Positions 34,761-44,007 are shown, counted from the stretch's first letter. The stretch is DNA of 64,000 nucleotides from Halomonas alkalisoli (GCF_021412585.1 NZ_JAKCMI010000044.1:248001-312000); one strand, 5' to 3'. Notes: a model not told the origin generated them from the letters alone. Translations and numbers: made by a program.

Positions 34761-35852
34761 GTGGCGATAGCTCATGCATGTGATGCTTGTGTCATGAGCC
34801 CACCAACCCCTGGGGCCCGCCGGGAGTCATATAGCGGCTTCTTTCGTGCCTGGGGCATCGGCCTGGTGGGCGGTGGGTTGGCAAGCTGGGCCGGGATACC
34901 GCTGGCCTGGATGCTGGGGCCGCTGTTTGCCGCCATGCTGATATCCCTAGCCGGGATTTCGCTGTCGATGCCCAGCCCCTTGCGCATTGGTTCTCGCGGC
35001 ATGGTCGGCATGCTGTTGGGCTCGGCGGTGACGCCCGAGACCTTTGAGCGCGTGAGCCAATGGCCTTTCAGCCTGATGCTGATGGTGTTGGGACTGCTGT
35101 TGATGTCCGTGTTGACCGCGAGTTACTACCGGTGCATTGGCGGCTTCGATCGGCTCTCGGCGGTGTCGGCCTCGTTGCCGGGGGCGATTAGCAATATTCC
35201 GGCAATAGCCATACGCATGGGGGCAAACGGGCCCAAGGTCGTTCTCTCGCACCTGGCAAGAGTCACGTTGGTGATTATGGTCGTGCCGCCGCTGTATATG
35301 GCGTGGCAGGGCCTCGACGCTGGCCTGGAGCGCGGCAATCCCACATCGTGGAACTTGCTGGGGGAGCATCTGTGGATCCTGCCGGCGGCCCTCCCGGCCG
35401 GGTTTCTGGCTCGCCGGCTGAGCCTGCCGGTTCCCGAGATGATCGGTCCGATGATCGCGGCGTCGATACTGTCGCTGATGGGGTATCGCCTCGCGTTGCC
35501 TGAGTGGCTGCTCGCCGGGACCTTCCTGGTGCTCGGCACCACGATCGGAGCGCGCTTCTACCGCATGCCCTTGTCACTGCTGGTGGGCACCGGTCGCCAT
35601 GCGCTGCTGGCGACCCTCGTCACTTTGGCCACGGCAGTGGCAGTGGCGGTCGTCATGCATACTGTGCTGGGCGTTCCCCTGGCGGTGGCGCTGCTCGCGG
35701 TGATTCCCGGCGGGCTTGCTGAGATGGCCTTGCTGGCAGCGGCCTTGGGTGTCGATCCCGTCTTCGTGACGTTCCATCAGATCGCTCGCAGCATCCTGCT
35801 GAACGCGCTGGCGCCCTTCGTGTTGCGGCTGTTTGGGGGGCGCTCGGGGTAG
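34761..35852 (+). CDS. AbrB-family membrane protein 1 (PF05145 type)
   Basis: About 352-363 residues with ten helices in two repeats. The repeats have the signatures GLASWAGIPLAWMLGPLFAAML and GFLARRLSLPVPEMIGPMIAAS plus SLPGAISNIPAIA and VIPGGLAEMALLAAALGVDP. The family is often mislabelled ammonia monooxygenase and is commonly found beside TTT transporters; its transport function is not established. The start could be GTG 34761 or ATG 34794; neither has a strong ribosome site. The stop abuts the convergent GntR gene with no bases between. Confidence 0.8.
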   Translation: MAIAHACDACVMSPPTPGARRESYSGFFRAWGIGLVGGGLASWAGIPLAWMLGPLFAAMLISLAGISLSMPSPLRIGSRGMVGMLLGSAVTPETFERVSQWPFSLMLMVLGLLLMSVLTASYYRCIGGFDRLSAVSASLPGAISNIPAIAIRMGANGPKVVLSHLARVTLVIMVVPPLYMAWQGLDAGLERGNPTSWNLLGEHLWILPAALPAGFLARRLSLPVPEMIGPMIAASILSLMGYRLALPEWLLAGTFLVLGTTIGARFYRMPLSLLVGTGRHALLATLVTLATAVAVAVVMHTVLGVPLAVALLAVIPGGLAEMALLAAALGVDPVFVTFHQIARSILLNALAPFVLRLFGGRSG

Positions 35853-36695
35853 CTAGCCCATTTCGTTGCGGTAGTGGATGGTATCGGTCATGCCGACCAT
35901 GGTGCGCCATTCCACCGGTTCGCCGCCCAGGCTGTAGGCTACGCGCTCGACTTCCAGTACCGCAATGCCCGGCTCGATGGACAGGAAGCGGGCCTCTTCC
36001 GCGGTGGCCGCCCGTGCCCGGACTTGTTCCACGACCTTGGTGATTAGCAGGTTGTATTCCTGTTCCAGAATCAGGTAAATGGAGCCCGGCGAGTGCTGCT
36101 GTAGGATTCGCCAGGCCTCGGGGCACAGATCGTCGGACAGGAAGATTCGCTCGAGCAGGACGGGGCGGGCATCCAGATGACGCAGGCGCAGGGTTTCGGT
36201 GCCCGTCGACCCGGGAGCGATATGCAGGCCGTGGGCGATACGTTCATCGGCCTCGGCTTGGCGTGTCTCCAGGTAGGTCGCCTCGTTACCCGCCACCTTA
36301 CCCCCGGTGTTGCGGTAGAGTTGGTGGAAGCGGAAGGGCTGGTAATCGCCGTTATGCGAGGTGACGAAAGTGCCTTTGCCGGCCTGTCGCGTCACCAGGC
36401 CTTCACTCGCCATTTCCTCGATGGCTTTACGTACCGTGCCTTGGCTGAGATGGTATTCTTCGGCAAGGCGCATTTCGCTGGGCAGGCACTGGCCCGGTTT
36501 CCATTCACCCTTGAGCACCCGATAGACAAGGTGTTGCTTGACCTGCTGATACAAGGGCTTAGAGCTGGGTCTGGTCTCATTCATGCCGGTAGGCGGTTCC
36601 TGGTGAGGAGCGGTCGTCGCCCGCTTGCGAGGCATGACGACGTCTGGGGGTGGCGTGGCCTGGGAGTCATGACGTGATTTTTCCATGGGGCGCAT
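35853..36695 (-). CDS. GntR-family regulator, HutC subfamily (UTRA domain)
   Basis: 280 residues: a disordered basic N-terminal extension (about 1-45), a winged helix (about 46-115, PLYQQVKQHLVYRVLKGEWKP and HLSQGTVRKAIEEMASEGLV) and a UTRA ligand-binding domain (about 130-275, ending VEWRTMVGMTDTIHYRNEMG). UTRA regulators bind small-molecule effectors and usually repress. Several starts are possible (36695, 36686, 36584); the first two follow GAGAGG. The AT-rich site at 36739-36764 is just upstream of its own gene, and the same kind of site precedes the other units. It is the best candidate for their common regulator. Confidence 0.88.
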   Translation of the reverse strand: MRPMEKSRHDSQATPPPDVVMPRKRATTAPHQEPPTGMNETRPSSKPLYQQVKQHLVYRVLKGEWKPGQCLPSEMRLAEEYHLSQGTVRKAIEEMASEGLVTRQAGKGTFVTSHNGDYQPFRFHQLYRNTGGKVAGNEATYLETRQAEADERIAHGLHIAPGSTGTETLRLRHLDARPVLLERIFLSDDLCPEAWRILQQHSPGSIYLILEQEYNLLITKVVEQVRARAATAEEARFLSIEPGIAVLEVERVAYSLGGEPVEWRTMVGMTDTIHYRNEMG

Positions 36696-36738
36696 GCCTC
36701 TCGGTTGCCAGTTGAAAGCGAAATCTCCCTCCGTTTCA

Positions 36739-36764
36739 TTGTATCATTTATATTATAGGATTTT
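36739..36764. promoter_or_regulatory. AT-rich operator-like site c (gntR upstream region)
   Basis: TTGTATCATTTATATTATAG on the plus strand; read on the minus strand it gives CTATAATATAAATGATACAA, aligning with the other sites. It lies 44 bases before the GntR gene and about 140 before the divergent LysR gene, consistent with autoregulation. Confidence 0.6.
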
Positions 36765-36902
36765 GAGCGTCATGCCCATTGCATGGGGCCATCGGGCAGG
36801 AGTGGCTGTTCTCGACAAGCAACGACCGATTCGCTGAGGGTGCGCGTTGCTCTCTCCAAGGTGTTGCCATGATCTCCTTGTTATCTTTTCGCTAGGATTG
36901 CT

Positions 36903-37811
36903 ATGTCGCTTCCCGTCACTTTTCGCCAGATTCAGGTGTTTGCCGCCGTGGCTCGCAACGGTACCGTCATTGCCGCGGCGCAGCAGTTGCATCTGTCACA
37001 ATCCGCCACCAGCCAGGCACTGTCGGACCTGGAGCGACAGCTTGGCGTTGCCCTTTTCGAGCGCCTGGGGCGTCGCCTATGCCTCAACGATATCGGCCGC
37101 CACCTGCTGCCACAGGCAGAACGCCTGCTGGATGGAATGGAAGTCTTCGTGAGGTCGGCGCAGGAGCCGGAAGGGAGGTTGAGTGGCACCCTGAATGTAT
37201 CGGCCAGCGCGACCATCGGTACCTACATGCTGCCTGCGCTGGCGGGACGTTTCAACGAGCGGCATCCTGGGGCCGACCTGAGATTGAATCTGCGCAATAC
37301 CGGCGAAGTGGTAATGGATCTGCTCAGGCTGAATGCCGACCTGGGATTGATCGAGGGGCAATGCCATGAGCCACGACTGGCCAGCGAGGCCTGGTGCCAG
37401 GACAGGATGGTGATCATTTGTTCCCCGCAGCATCCGCTGGCCCGGGTTGGCCGCCTCGAGAGGCATGATTTGATCGACGTGAGCTGGATCATGCGTGAGA
37501 AGGGCTCGGGGACCCGTGAGGTATTCGAGATCGCCCTGGGCGCACATGTCGACCGCTTGGCGATTCGCATGGAGCTCGGTCAGCACGAGGCCATCAAGCA
37601 GGCGGTGCGAGCGGGGTTGGGCCTGGGATGCTTGTCGTGGCTGAGCGTGGCTGGGGAGATCGAGCGCGGTGAACTGATCGCCCTGAGTAGCGACTTGTGC
37701 CTGACACGACGCTTTTCCCTGGTGTGGCATCCGGAGCGTTATCGAAGCCCGCTGTGGCAGGCCTTCAAGGTGTTCCTCGTCGAGCAATCCGACCAGTACC
37801 CGAATGGCTAG
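36903..37811 (+). CDS. LysR-family regulator, YeiE-like
   Basis: 302 residues: N-terminal winged helix (FRQIQVFAAVARNGTVIAAAQQLHLSQSATSQALSDLERQLGVALFER) and a periplasmic-binding-like effector domain. Its run of motifs SATIGTYMLPALAGRF, LGLIEGQCHEP, IMREKGSGTREVFE and ELGQHEAIKQAVRAGLGLGCLS closely follows E. coli YeiE. YeiE has been reported to sense sulfite and is linked to yeiH. A yeiH-type gene is 7 kb upstream and a sulfite-exporter-family gene is immediately downstream on the other strand. It is therefore a likely sulfite-responsive regulator here. The effector itself is inferred. Confidence 0.88.
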   Translation: MSLPVTFRQIQVFAAVARNGTVIAAAQQLHLSQSATSQALSDLERQLGVALFERLGRRLCLNDIGRHLLPQAERLLDGMEVFVRSAQEPEGRLSGTLNVSASATIGTYMLPALAGRFNERHPGADLRLNLRNTGEVVMDLLRLNADLGLIEGQCHEPRLASEAWCQDRMVIICSPQHPLARVGRLERHDLIDVSWIMREKGSGTREVFEIALGAHVDRLAIRMELGQHEAIKQAVRAGLGLGCLSWLSVAGEIERGELIALSSDLCLTRRFSLVWHPERYRSPLWQAFKVFLVEQSDQYPNG

Positions 37812-37831
37812 CTGGCGGGCGGCGTTGCCGG

Positions 37832-38599
37832 TTATCCCAGCAGGTCCATGACCGGGCGCCATAGCAGGGATATGCCGCCGACCATGATGATGCCCTCCAT
37901 GATGGTGGTATGCAGCTTGACCGAGGTGTGGCTCACCACCCATCGCCCCAGGTAATTGCCGGGAATGGTGCAGAGCCCGAGCAGAAGGCCGGCCAGGAGC
38001 ATGCTGGGCGTCAGCAGGGCATGATTGCTGAAGGCGATGGCCTTGGTGGTGTTGACCGCGGTGGAAATGGCGGCATCGGTGGCCAGGAAGGCTTGCCCCT
38101 TGATCCCGGCACCCAGCAGCATGGGGACCAGGAACATGCCCATGCCGGTGGTGGTGCCCGAGCCGATACCGAACAGGCCTGTGCCGATGGCAAGGCCCCT
38201 AGGGCTGAGCTGCATCTTGCGCCTTGCGCAATAGCGCCCCAGGGGGACGGCTATCAGCAGGAACAGGCCGAGCATGATCGAGACCGCTTCGCTGCTTAGG
38301 CGCACGTATACGAAGGTGCCGATCAGCACCCCGGGAATGGCGGTCATCAGGGCCAGCCCGGTCAAGCGGACATCGATGAGCTTGCGGTACAGCCAGAAGC
38401 GGTGGGCATTGGCCAGCAGCATCGCCACACTCATGATGGGGATGACGGCCTTGACGCCGATGATCGGCGCCAGTACCGGAGGCAGGATCAGTCCGCCGCC
38501 GAACCCCGTCATGCCACCCAGGGTGCCGGCGACCAGTGCCGCGAGCAGGATGGCGATCAGTTCGCCGGCGCTGAAAGCTCCCAGGGCGAGAAAGTCCAA
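37832..38599 (-). CDS. TauE/SafE (TSUP) family exporter, putative sulfite exporter
   Basis: 255 residues with eight helices and the two TSUP repeats, each with a conserved glycine pattern: GTLGGMTGFGGGLILPPVLAPIIG and GIGSGTTTGMGMFLVPMLLGAG. Family members export sulfite or sulfoacetate during sulfonate degradation, among other roles. It is the last gene of the leftward run following three MmgE/PrpD genes, separated from them by a hairpin, and overlaps nothing. Function in sulfite export is inferred from family plus context. Confidence 0.85.
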   Translation of the reverse strand: MDFLALGAFSAGELIAILLAALVAGTLGGMTGFGGGLILPPVLAPIIGVKAVIPIMSVAMLLANAHRFWLYRKLIDVRLTGLALMTAIPGVLIGTFVYVRLSSEAVSIMLGLFLLIAVPLGRYCARRKMQLSPRGLAIGTGLFGIGSGTTTGMGMFLVPMLLGAGIKGQAFLATDAAISTAVNTTKAIAFSNHALLTPSMLLAGLLLGLCTIPGNYLGRWVVSHTSVKLHTTIMEGIIMVGGISLLWRPVMDLLG

Positions 38600-38681
38600 G
38601 CGAAAGGTACTCCGATCCGTTCAGGTGATGCCGGCGATCGATGCCTGGCCCATGATCGGGTTAGTGCAACCCCGAACTAGT

Positions 38682-38704
38682 ACTGCCCGCGAGTCGCGGG
38701 CAGT
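38682..38704. promoter_or_regulatory. Hairpin between the MmgE/PrpD run and the tauE-type gene
   Basis: Perfect stem ACTGCCCGC / GCGGGCAGT with a GAGTC loop that can extend to 11 pairs. It lies in the 222-base gap and has no T run. It may reduce read-through into the exporter gene. Confidence 0.45.
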
Positions 38705-38717
38705 TGACGGCTGAGCG

Positions 38718-38768
38718 TCACTCGGTGGTCAGCTCATTCATGTTGCTGGCCGGGTGGGTCATGCGCAT
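38718..38768 (-). CDS. Possible 16-residue leader-type ORF
   Basis: MRMTHPASNMNELTTE follows a strong GGAGGGG ribosome site (7 bases before the ATG) in the gap between the MmgE/PrpD and TauE-type genes. It could be a leader peptide, or the remnant of a deleted gene. Only the ribosome site supports it. Confidence 0.25.
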   Translation of the reverse strand: MRMTHPASNMNELTTE

Positions 38769-38821
38769 TGCGTTCCCCTCCGGATCATTGCTCGGGGACG
38801 GTCTGCCATGGGGAGCGCGCC

Positions 38822-40237
38822 TCATGCCTCGTTGGCGACATTGGCCATCCAGTCGGTGAGGGCCGCGCTGTCGGCCAGCGTATCCACCGCCCAGATGGAT
38901 GCGATGAGGGCCTTCTGGCTCTCTTCGTCCAACAGGCCCTGGGCGCAGACGCGGAATTTCTCCTCGACCTCACCATTCGTCATGGGGTTGCTCGGGCCGC
39001 CGCGATAGCGTTCATCGGCCCACTTCTCGAACGTCTTGCCATCCTTGGTCTGCAGCACGATGCGCGAGCGAATGCGGTCGAAGCCCATGGCCTCGATCTC
39101 GGGATCGAGATGGAGACTGATGCGCTTCTGCATGTCCTGCATGGGATCGCTGCTGACGAACTCATCGGTGAACTCCTTGGCGCCGGCTTGGCGACGCAGC
39201 ACCAGCATGGCCAGCAGGGCATTCATGCAGAACTTGGCCTGGAGATGATTTTTGGCGATGGGGTAACGGATTGGTTCGAGGATATTGTTGGCTGCGTAGA
39301 AGTCGATCTTCTCAACCTGCTCCGGCTGAATATCGTGTTCGAGTACCAGGTTGCGCATGGCATCCATGGACTGATGGGTGACGATGCCGGAGGGGTAAGG
39401 TTTGATGCTGACGCCGGGCGAGACGATGGTGAAGGTCTTGCCGAAGCCTTGGCTCAGTTTCTCTTCGGAGTAGCCGCCACCCAGCACCTGGAGGAAGCCC
39501 CAGCGCCCATCGAGGGCGGTCGGGTCGGCGGTGAAGCCGCGCTTGGCCAGCATGGCCGCCGTCACCCCGTTCTCGGCGGCACGGCCCACATGCAGCGGCT
39601 TGGTCATGGTACCGAAGTTACAGCGGATGCCGGCGGCGAAGCTGGCGGCGATGCCCAGCGCATTGGCGAGCTGTTCGTCGGTCAACTCCAGTAGCTTGGC
39701 GGCGGCGGCGCAAGCGCCGAAGGTACCAACCGTACCGCTAGTGTGGTGACCGCGGCGGTAGTGGTCCGGCAGCATCCATTCGGAGATCTTGGACTCCACT
39801 TCGACGCCGGTCTGGAAGGCCAGCATCAGGGCTTCACCGGAGACGCCGCCCAGTTGCTGGGCCACGACCAGAGCGGCGGTCAGCGGTGGCACAGAGGGGT
39901 GGGTGAGCAGGCCGTACACGTGGCGTGGGTCATGGCTGACCTGGGTGTCATCCCAGTCGTGGGCATGGCCCGAGGTGCCCAGGATGCGGGCGGCAGCTGG
40001 GGTAGGAATACGCTGTCCCTCACCGGCCAGCAGTAGGGCGTCTTCTCGCCCCCCCTGGTAGACGGCTTCCTCCATCAGGATGTGCACCGAATGCTCGGTG
40101 GCGCCAGCGGCATATAGCCCCATGGTATCCAACATGCAGCGTTTGCCGATTTCCAGGGCTTCGGCGGGAAGGTCTGCAAAGGTCACGTTCTGGATGAACT
40201 GTACGGCATCCCGGGTGATGTTGGTTTCCGTGGTCAT
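38822..40237 (-). CDS. MmgE/PrpD family protein 1
   Basis: 471 residues, a typical length. The family includes 2-methylcitrate dehydratase and cis-aconitate decarboxylase, acting on polycarboxylates. The helical domain motifs (LDTMGLYAAG, GTSGHAHDWDDTQ, GVEVESKISEWMLPDHYRRGHHTSGTVGTFGA) and the lid region (KPYPSGIVTHQSMDA) are visible. It is the most distant of the three copies here: the HGEDFD of the others is replaced by HAHDWDDTQVSHDP. AAGGAG precedes the ATG. It could be a dehydratase, decarboxylase, epimerase or hydratase in the local pathway. Confidence 0.88.
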   Translation of the reverse strand: MTTETNITRDAVQFIQNVTFADLPAEALEIGKRCMLDTMGLYAAGATEHSVHILMEEAVYQGGREDALLLAGEGQRIPTPAAARILGTSGHAHDWDDTQVSHDPRHVYGLLTHPSVPPLTAALVVAQQLGGVSGEALMLAFQTGVEVESKISEWMLPDHYRRGHHTSGTVGTFGACAAAAKLLELTDEQLANALGIAASFAAGIRCNFGTMTKPLHVGRAAENGVTAAMLAKRGFTADPTALDGRWGFLQVLGGGYSEEKLSQGFGKTFTIVSPGVSIKPYPSGIVTHQSMDAMRNLVLEHDIQPEQVEKIDFYAANNILEPIRYPIAKNHLQAKFCMNALLAMLVLRRQAGAKEFTDEFVSSDPMQDMQKRISLHLDPEIEAMGFDRIRSRIVLQTKDGKTFEKWADERYRGGPSNPMTNGEVEEKFRVCAQGLLDEESQKALIASIWAVDTLADSAALTDWMANVANEA

Positions 40238-40316
40238 GGTTTAACTCCTTGCAGATGATGTGGCCATCCTGAGCCGCTGCATTCGGCGTCAGGGGGCATG
40301 CCGGAGTGGGCGTCGG

Positions 40317-41705
40317 TTACTTACCCAGCAGCTTGGCGGAGAAGGGGACGGCACTGCCGAACAGCTCGTCGGCAAAGGTCGACAGGGCGGCTGCGTCGGG
40401 GCCGGACCAGTTGCCGAACGTCAGGTTGGCCTGGCATTTGGCGAGCAGGTCATCTCGACTCATGGGTTCGTGCAGGCCGCCACGCAACTGGCCCTGGAAC
40501 TCGGATACGGTTTCGCCGTTCTTGAGCCGTGCGGCAACATGGCCGGTGTAGTTACTGGGGTACTCGTTATCGGGGTCGACTTCGAAGCGCACTTTGGCAG
40601 CCAGCTCCAGCACCTCGGGATCACGGATAGATGTCTCGGTGAACTCGGCCAGGCCGGCATCGCCATAGCAGAACCCTGCTGCCACCGTATAGGGACCGCT
40701 GAACTTGGCCGCGTAGGGGGTTGGCGGGCGCTGCTTGTGGGCTAGCGGCTCCCAGAGACGGTGAACCGTACCTTCCCCGACCTGGCAGACGATTTCCTCG
40801 ACGTCGGCGGCCTTGATATCGCGACGTGCCAGGCGCACGGCACAATCGATGTACGGCTGGGTCATGGTGCCACAGGCATAGGGTTTGAAGGCGACATTGG
40901 CGGCCTCCCAGTGCTGGCCCAAGCCGTCGACCAGGAGCGTGAGATCGGGCTCGATGGACGGGGCAAAGGCCTTGTAGAGGCCGTGCACGCCCTCGAAGAC
41001 GCTGACCGGTCCATGAAAGCCGGCCCCGCCCATCGCCGCTGCCCGAATCCCGGATTGGGCGGCCCAGCCGGCATGCATGCGCTTGGTCCAGGAGCCGTCG
41101 GCGAGGTATTCGATGATGCCGGCCGACATGCTGGCCGAGACGCCCAGGGTATTCTTGAGCTGTTCGGCATCATGGCCCCGGGCGACACCGACGCCGATTG
41201 CCGCGGCCACGGTGCCCAGCACCGAGGTGGGATGGAAGCCGGCGGCATGAACCCCCTTCTTGGCGATCGCTCCCAGTCGGCACATCACTTCGATGGCCAC
41301 CGCCATGCCCAGGGCAACCCGGCCCTCGGACAGGCCATAAGCCTCGCCGGCGGCGAAGAGGGCCGGGACCACGACGACCCCGGAATGCACTGGGCAGCCT
41401 TCATAGGTGTTGTCGAAGTCTTCGCCATGGCCGGTAGTGCCGTTGATCAGGGCGGCATCGTAGGGGCTGCGCGGCGTGTCGCTACCGAAGACGGTGCAAT
41501 TGCCGGGTGTGTCGGCGGCTTGACTTACCGCCCGACCGTAATCGGTATCGAGCGAGGCGATGGCGAGCGCGACGGTATCCAGGACCGTGTTGGCTACGGC
41601 GCTGCGAACCGTGTCGGGAACAGCGTGTTCATCCAGATTGGCGGCCCACTCTGCCAATTGCTCGGATAGGGAGCGTGGAGCGCTCGCCGTCGATACTTTC
41701 GTCAT
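40317..41705 (-). CDS. MmgE/PrpD family protein 2
   Basis: 462 residues. Motifs: NGTTGHGEDFDNTYEG, GFHPTSVLGTVAAAIG, SAGIIEYLADGSWTKRMHAG and KPYACGTMTQPYIDCA. It is clearly paralogous to the next gene upstream. The start is the ATG 6 bases after GGAG; a longer frame adds four residues. An AT-rich site of the cluster type lies 12 bases upstream of the start, so it may have its own regulated promoter within the operon. Substrate unknown. Confidence 0.88.
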   Translation of the reverse strand: MTKVSTASAPRSLSEQLAEWAANLDEHAVPDTVRSAVANTVLDTVALAIASLDTDYGRAVSQAADTPGNCTVFGSDTPRSPYDAALINGTTGHGEDFDNTYEGCPVHSGVVVVPALFAAGEAYGLSEGRVALGMAVAIEVMCRLGAIAKKGVHAAGFHPTSVLGTVAAAIGVGVARGHDAEQLKNTLGVSASMSAGIIEYLADGSWTKRMHAGWAAQSGIRAAAMGGAGFHGPVSVFEGVHGLYKAFAPSIEPDLTLLVDGLGQHWEAANVAFKPYACGTMTQPYIDCAVRLARRDIKAADVEEIVCQVGEGTVHRLWEPLAHKQRPPTPYAAKFSGPYTVAAGFCYGDAGLAEFTETSIRDPEVLELAAKVRFEVDPDNEYPSNYTGHVAARLKNGETVSEFQGQLRGGLHEPMSRDDLLAKCQANLTFGNWSGPDAAALSTFADELFGSAVPFSAKLLGK

Positions 41706-41716
41706 GTTGGGCTCCA

Positions 41717-41744
41717 TAATGATAATTTATATAAAATAAAAGAA
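41717..41744. promoter_or_regulatory. AT-rich operator-like site d (between MmgE/PrpD genes)
   Basis: Contains ATAATTTATATAAAAT inside an AT stretch; matches the ATTATATAA-type core of the other sites with one difference. It is 12 bases before the start of the second MmgE/PrpD gene and 36 after the end of the third, which suggests an internal promoter. Confidence 0.5.
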
Positions 41745-41779
41745 AACATACCATAAGGCAACGAATACCACAGCCTTCG

Positions 41780-43165
41780 TCAACCCCTGAAGGTCGCTAA
41801 GCCTGTAAGATCACCTGCTTTAGGAAGTTCTTGCAGGTAGTCCAGCAGTTGCTCGCCGCGTTCGGCGGGCCAGCCGCCGTAGGCGACGTTGGCGCGATAT
41901 TTGGCGATGATTGCCTCGAGGGTCAGCGGCTCGTGGACGCCGCCACGCATATGCGGCTGGTCCAGGGCGATCTGCTCGCCATTCTTGAGCCGCACCCGCA
42001 GGTGCCCGGAGTAGTTGCGTGGGTATTCGTTGGCCGGATCGATCTGGTAGGAGATCTTACGCGCGAGTGCCAGGATTCGCGGGTCCTTGGCCTTGGCGTC
42101 CGTGAACTGCTCGAGCCCGGCATCGCGCTCGAAAAAACCGACGGCCATGCAGTAGGGCATGCTGAACTTGGCGGCATAGCCGGAGGGGGGGGCATGTTTG
42201 GCGGCCAGGGGCTCCCAAAGCCGGTGGACCAGCCCCTCGCCCGTCGGGCACAGGATCGAGTCGATCTCGTCCGCGTCGACGCCCTGTTCGGCGAGGCGGA
42301 TCATGCAGTCGATATAAGGGTGGATCATGGTGCCGCAGGCATAAGGCTTGAAGGCAATGCGTTCCATATAGAATGTTTTACCGAGGCCTTCCGCCACATG
42401 CCGGTAGTCCGGTGTCGCTGTGGGAGCGAAAGCACGGAAGAAGCTGTGCTCACCTTCCAGGATGGTGCGCGGCGCGAAAAACCCCTGCTGGGCTATCACT
42501 GCGGCGCGCACTCCGGATTGGGCGGCCCAGCCGGGATGAAGGCGCTTGGTCCAGGCCCCATCGGTCAGAAACTCGATGATGCCGGAAGAGAAGCTGCCGG
42601 CCACACCCATGGCCATTGCCAGCTGGCGGCGGTCGAGGCCGAGGGCGGTGCCGGCCCCCATGGCAGCGCCCAGCGCACCGATAACTCCCACTGGGTGAAA
42701 GCAGGCCTTGTGCATGTGGCCGGCCGCCACATGGTTGAGACGACAGACGGCCTCGGTGCCGGCGATGATCCCGGTGAGCACGCGCTCGCCGGACAGTTGG
42801 AAGCGCTCGCCCACCGCCAGCACGGCCGGTATGACCATGGCCCCTACACGGATAGGGGCACCCTCGAGAGTATCGTCGAAGTCCTCGCCATGGGTGGCGG
42901 TGCCATTGACGACTGCCGCGCCGGCGGTATCGAAGCCTCGCGCATGGCCGAAGGCCGTGCAGGGGCCGTCGCTGTCCCAGCCGGCGACCAGTTGTTGCAC
43001 ATACGGCTGCTGGCGTGCGGACACACACAGCCCGGCCATGTCGATGAGGTCCTTGGTCGCCACGGCCTTGGCCGTCTCCGGGAGGTTATTCAACGTCCAC
43101 TGGCTAAAGGCCTCGGCCATCTGTTCAGATAGTGTCGGCCCCTCATGTTCTATGTGCTCCGCCAT
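41780..43165 (-). CDS. MmgE/PrpD family protein 3
   Basis: 461 residues from the ATG that follows GGGAGG by 5 bases. A start 18 codons further upstream would overlap the ComA-family stop (ATGA) but lacks its own ribosome site. Motifs: NGTATHGEDFDDTLEG, CFHPVGVIGALGAAMG, SSGIIEFLTDGAWTKRLHPG and KPYACGTMIHPYIDCM, all shared with the second copy. Two close paralogs side by side suggest two consecutive or stereospecific steps, or a heteromer. Substrate unknown. Confidence 0.88.
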   Translation of the reverse strand: MAEHIEHEGPTLSEQMAEAFSQWTLNNLPETAKAVATKDLIDMAGLCVSARQQPYVQQLVAGWDSDGPCTAFGHARGFDTAGAAVVNGTATHGEDFDDTLEGAPIRVGAMVIPAVLAVGERFQLSGERVLTGIIAGTEAVCRLNHVAAGHMHKACFHPVGVIGALGAAMGAGTALGLDRRQLAMAMGVAGSFSSGIIEFLTDGAWTKRLHPGWAAQSGVRAAVIAQQGFFAPRTILEGEHSFFRAFAPTATPDYRHVAEGLGKTFYMERIAFKPYACGTMIHPYIDCMIRLAEQGVDADEIDSILCPTGEGLVHRLWEPLAAKHAPPSGYAAKFSMPYCMAVGFFERDAGLEQFTDAKAKDPRILALARKISYQIDPANEYPRNYSGHLRVRLKNGEQIALDQPHMRGGVHEPLTLEAIIAKYRANVAYGGWPAERGEQLLDYLQELPKAGDLTGLATFRG

Positions 43166-43215
43166 AGTTCCTCCCGTGGTATCGCTGTTGATTTGGGGTG
43201 TCGCCGTCGAGGCGG

Positions 43216-44007
43216 TCATAGACCGGACATGAGGCCGAAAACGCCACGCTTGCGCATCCCGCGGCGCCGGGACTCCAGGTCGAGGACCTGGTCGCTGTCC
43301 ACGTCAAGGTTCACGCGCGCGCCGAAGGTGGTCAGGAACCAGGAGCGCAGGTCAGACTCCTTGGCCTGGAAGATGAGTGACTCCAGGCCGAATTCACCCA
43401 CCAGGTCCTGGATCAGTGACTCGTTGACTTCCTCGACGCCTTCATTGAGGCCCTCGGCCTGGATCAGCACGCGGTGGGCACCGGCCGCCAGGCAAGCCTG
43501 GACCTCGGCGGCCACCAGGCGCTTGCTGCCGGCCCAGGACACTCCGCCCTTGCGCCCGCATTCGGCGATCACTTCCAGGCCGACCTCGCGCGCCTGGGCA
43601 ATGAACTCGTATTTCTCGCGGATACCCATGGCGACCTGGGCGTTGGAGATCTCCACCCCCCAGCCGCCGAGATCGTGAATGGCCTGGTAGTAGTTGCCGG
43701 CCATCCCCTGCACGATCGCCAGTTCGGAGATCTCGCCGGCGAAGAAGGTCGGGATGTCATGGCGCGCGTAGCTCGCCAGCTTGGCGTGCAGCACCTCCGG
43801 GTCCAGCAGGCGTGCCACGCCCATGGCCAGCTTGGCGATGTCGATGTAGTCCGCCGCCAGCTCCAGCAGGTCATCCTGGGCGTGGCGTCCCAGGCCGCGG
43901 TCGGCGACGATGGTCAGACCGTCCTGGCGGGGCTTGGCGATGCGGCCGGGGAGGCGTACCACGCTCAGTGCCTTGCCTTCCAGGTGATCCACGAGCGGTG
44001 TGGCCAT
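43216..44007 (-). CDS. ComA (phosphosulfolactate synthase) family protein
   Basis: 263 residues with a TIM-barrel of the ComA type. GLTIVADRGLG near the N-terminus, DYIDIAKLAMG, PTFFAGEISELAIVQG, GVEISNAQVAMGIREKYEFI and LEVIAECGRKGG follow the pattern of archaeal (2R)-phospho-3-sulfolactate synthase. That enzyme adds sulfite to phosphoenolpyruvate. In a catabolic operon with exporters of sulfite, the likely direction is elimination of sulfite from a sulfonated acid, but this is inference. The start has GAGGAG upstream and overlaps the stop of the AtzG-like gene by one base. Confidence 0.82.
   Translation of the reverse strand: MATPLVDHLEGKALSVVRLPGRIAKPRQDGLTIVADRGLGRHAQDDLLELAADYIDIAKLAMGVARLLDPEVLHAKLASYARHDIPTFFAGEISELAIVQGMAGNYYQAIHDLGGWGVEISNAQVAMGIREKYEFIAQAREVGLEVIAECGRKGGVSWAGSKRLVAAEVQACLAAGAHRVLIQAEGLNEGVEEVNESLIQDLVGEFGLESLIFQAKESDLRSWFLTTFGARVNLDVDSDQVLDLESRRRGMRKRGVFGLMSGL

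Noticed and set aside
41831-43132. Antisense open frame of 433 codons opposite the third MmgE/PrpD gene
   Set aside because: Shadow frame, typical of high-GC codon bias; the minus strand encodes a full MmgE/PrpD protein with paralogs.
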